Origin: Clostridia bacterium
Lineage (GTDB): Bacteria > Bacillota > Clostridia > Oscillospirales > CAG-272
Assembly: GCA_017454525.1 (NCBI GenBank)
Contig: JAFTCT010000086.1
Coordinates: 1-36,240 of the forward strand
Direction: 5' to 3'
DNA length: 36,240 nucleotides
Position 1 is the first letter of the stretch. Each line of letters begins with the position of its first letter. Below the pieces are notes generated by a model. It saw only the letters and a program-made list of their open reading frames with translations, had not been told where the DNA came from and made no database searches. Of this stretch, positions 34,964-36,240 are shown piece by piece. The position numbers and the translations under genes are program-made.

Positions 34964-36099
34964 AAAAAGTGTTCAAAGCCCTTTCTGCGGCGATCGGAAA
35001 TCTTCTGTTTATTCTTTACACGGTATGCAGGAGAACGGTGTGCAGACCGGCGTTCGTCGCGGTGATCGCCGTCACGCTTACGCTCTGCGCCCTCTTTTCG
35101 CAGACGGCGGAAAAGGACGACGGATTTCTCTACGTCGCCTTGTACTGCCCGGACGAGGAAGACCTCCACCCGGTGAAAAGCGATCTTGAGCGCGACGGCG
35201 GCGTGCTCTCGCTCTCCTTCGTTTCCTCGCCGGAGGAAGCGCGGGAAGCGGTGCGCGGCGGGAAAGCCGACTGCGCGATAATCTTCCGCGAAGGACTGAA
35301 TAAGACCGTGAAGGACTATCTTGCAGGCAAAAGCGCGAAGGCGGCGGTCTGCGTCGTGAAGGACGAGAACGTCTACGCCGCGCTCTGCCGCGAAAGAGTG
35401 TTCATGTCGGTCTATCCGGTGATCGCGCGGGAGGTCTTCAGGAACGATCTTTCGGATCTTTCCGGCAGGGAAGTGTCTGAAAGCGAAGCGGCGGCGTATT
35501 ACGCGCTTGAAGTGAAGGACGAGGAACTGATCGTCTTCGTCGATCTGAACGACGAGCAGGTGAAAAACGAGCATTTTGCCGTTTCTCCCGTACGCGGGAT
35601 GCTCTCGCTTCTGATCCTTTCGGCGGGGATGACTTTTGCGATCCTCTCGCTCGGCGAACGTGAAAAACGCCGCTTTGCCCTCGGCACGGGCGCGCGGAAC
35701 GCCGCGGGCGCCGTTTCGGAGGTGCTTTTCCCCACGGTCCTGACGGCGCTTCTGTCCTACGGCGCCATGGCGCTTCTGGGGATCGCCGGCGGCAGGTACG
35801 CTTTCCCGGCGCTGATGCTCTTTGCGCTCGCGGCGGCGGGACTGTCGCTCTTTCTGGAGGTCCTTCTTTCGTCAAAGCGGGCGATGGGCGTGGCGCTCAT
35901 CCTGCTTCTTTCCGGTTCCGCCGCGCTCACGCCGGTCTTTATAGACAGCGGCGCGCCCCGGGCGGTCTCGGCGCTTTTCCCCTCCTTTTTCTATCTGATC
36001 TCCCTGCACGATCCCCTCTTTCTGATCTGTACGGCGCTCTACGCGCTGGCGGCGTTTTTGGCGGCGCTCGCCGTCGTGCTCGTCAGAAGAGTAAAATAA
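34960..36099 (+). CDS. ABC-2 type permease subunit 2
   Basis: This 379-residue membrane protein has the same layout as its neighbour: one N-terminal span (about 24-45), an exterior domain (about 46-210) with VALYCPDEEDLHP and a helical AREVFRNDLSDLSG part, and then five to six spans (about 215-375). The start is GTG overlapping the preceding TGA by 4 bp, with GGAGGG upstream. It is the third gene of the operon. The two permeases are diverged, which suggests an obligate heterodimer. No terminator is visible before the repeat at 36144. Confidence 0.85.
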   Translation: MKKVFKALSAAIGNLLFILYTVCRRTVCRPAFVAVIAVTLTLCALFSQTAEKDDGFLYVALYCPDEEDLHPVKSDLERDGGVLSLSFVSSPEEAREAVRGGKADCAIIFREGLNKTVKDYLAGKSAKAAVCVVKDENVYAALCRERVFMSVYPVIAREVFRNDLSDLSGREVSESEAAAYYALEVKDEELIVFVDLNDEQVKNEHFAVSPVRGMLSLLILSAGMTFAILSLGEREKRRFALGTGARNAAGAVSEVLFPTVLTALLSYGAMALLGIAGGRYAFPALMLFALAAAGLSLFLEVLLSSKRAMGVALILLLSGSAALTPVFIDSGAPRAVSALFPSFFYLISLHDPLFLICTALYALAAFLAALAVVLVRRVK

Positions 36100-36143
36100 G
36101 GGGACCTCTAAATATTCATAGCACATCCGGACAGCAATGCTTC

Positions 36144-36240
36144 GGCGGCTGTTTTGCCGCATAACTGCGTTGCCAAATTTCACAATACACAAAGTATTGT
36201 TTCAATTTGTACGCCTTGTTCTGCGGCAAAACAGCTCGCC
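36144..36240. repeat. Large imperfect inverted repeat at the window edge
   Basis: The outer arms are GGCGGCTGTTTTGCCGCA (36144-36161) and its complement with one inserted base (36222-36240). The inner arms CAAATTTCACAATAC (36174-36188) and GTATTGTTTCAATTTG (36194-36209) close on a 5-base loop. It is AT-richer than its surroundings, has no coding frame and runs to the window edge. It could be a miniature mobile element, a dispersed non-coding repeat or a structured RNA. Bases 36100-36143 hold nothing I can name. Confidence 0.6.

Noticed and set aside
36100-36240. End of an insertion sequence with transposase
   Set aside because: The inverted repeat is present, but no transposase frame is in the window, so only a repeat is claimed.

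Overview
The window looks like a chromosomal segment of a GC-rich member of the Clostridia (Bacillota), probably an uncultured gut-type lineage. This is inferred from gene order and regulatory signals: a perfect HrcA/CIRCE operator before groESL, an infC-rpmI-rplT operon with a leader attenuator, a topA-trmFO / plsX-rnc-smc-ftsY cluster, Shine-Dalgarno-led genes with frequent GTG starts, and consensus sigma-A promoters with 17-bp spacers. I see no tRNA, rRNA, CRISPR array or intact transposase.

Left part (1-9720). A minus-strand AGCS-type sodium/amino-acid symporter is divergent from the CIRCE-controlled groES-groEL operon. After groEL come two minus-strand modules, each an ECF-type sigma factor followed with no gap by a single-pass membrane protein: sigma 193 aa + 488 aa, and sigma about 187 aa + 437 aa. 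Between them is a scar: the 3' half of a second groEL (about 6655-7484, +) is joined head-on to the 3' half of a third sensor gene (6008-about 6660, -), a paralogue of the 437-aa protein. The simplest reading is duplication of a groEL/sigma-sensor unit followed by a deletion.

Middle part (9721-28342). A long, tightly packed minus-strand housekeeping block reads, in transcription order, trmH-family methyltransferase, dprA, topA, trmFO, plsX, rnc, an Elp3-like radical SAM gene, smc, ftsY, rdgB, yhbY, a nadD-yqeK fusion, rsfS, leuS, then rpsU from its own promoter. Many joints overlap by 4-20 bp. The products serve tRNA/rRNA modification and processing, chromosome organisation and uptake, membrane targeting, phospholipid synthesis, NAD synthesis and ribosome assembly. 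The fabD/fabG/acpP genes often found between plsX and rnc are absent.

Right part (28360-36240). infC-rpmI-rplT (-) has a consensus promoter, a structured leader with an intrinsic terminator (probably the L20 autoregulatory leader), and an infC frame that appears to start at a rare AUC codon. Next is a two-gene lipoprotein operon (-): a Cthe_2159-like beta-helix protein and a VanY-like M15 peptidase homologue with one metal ligand changed from Asp to Asn. A divergent consensus promoter pair separates it from a plus-strand ABC exporter operon (one ATPase, two ABC-2 permeases). The window ends in a roughly 97-nt imperfect inverted repeat that resembles a non-coding repeat or miniature element.
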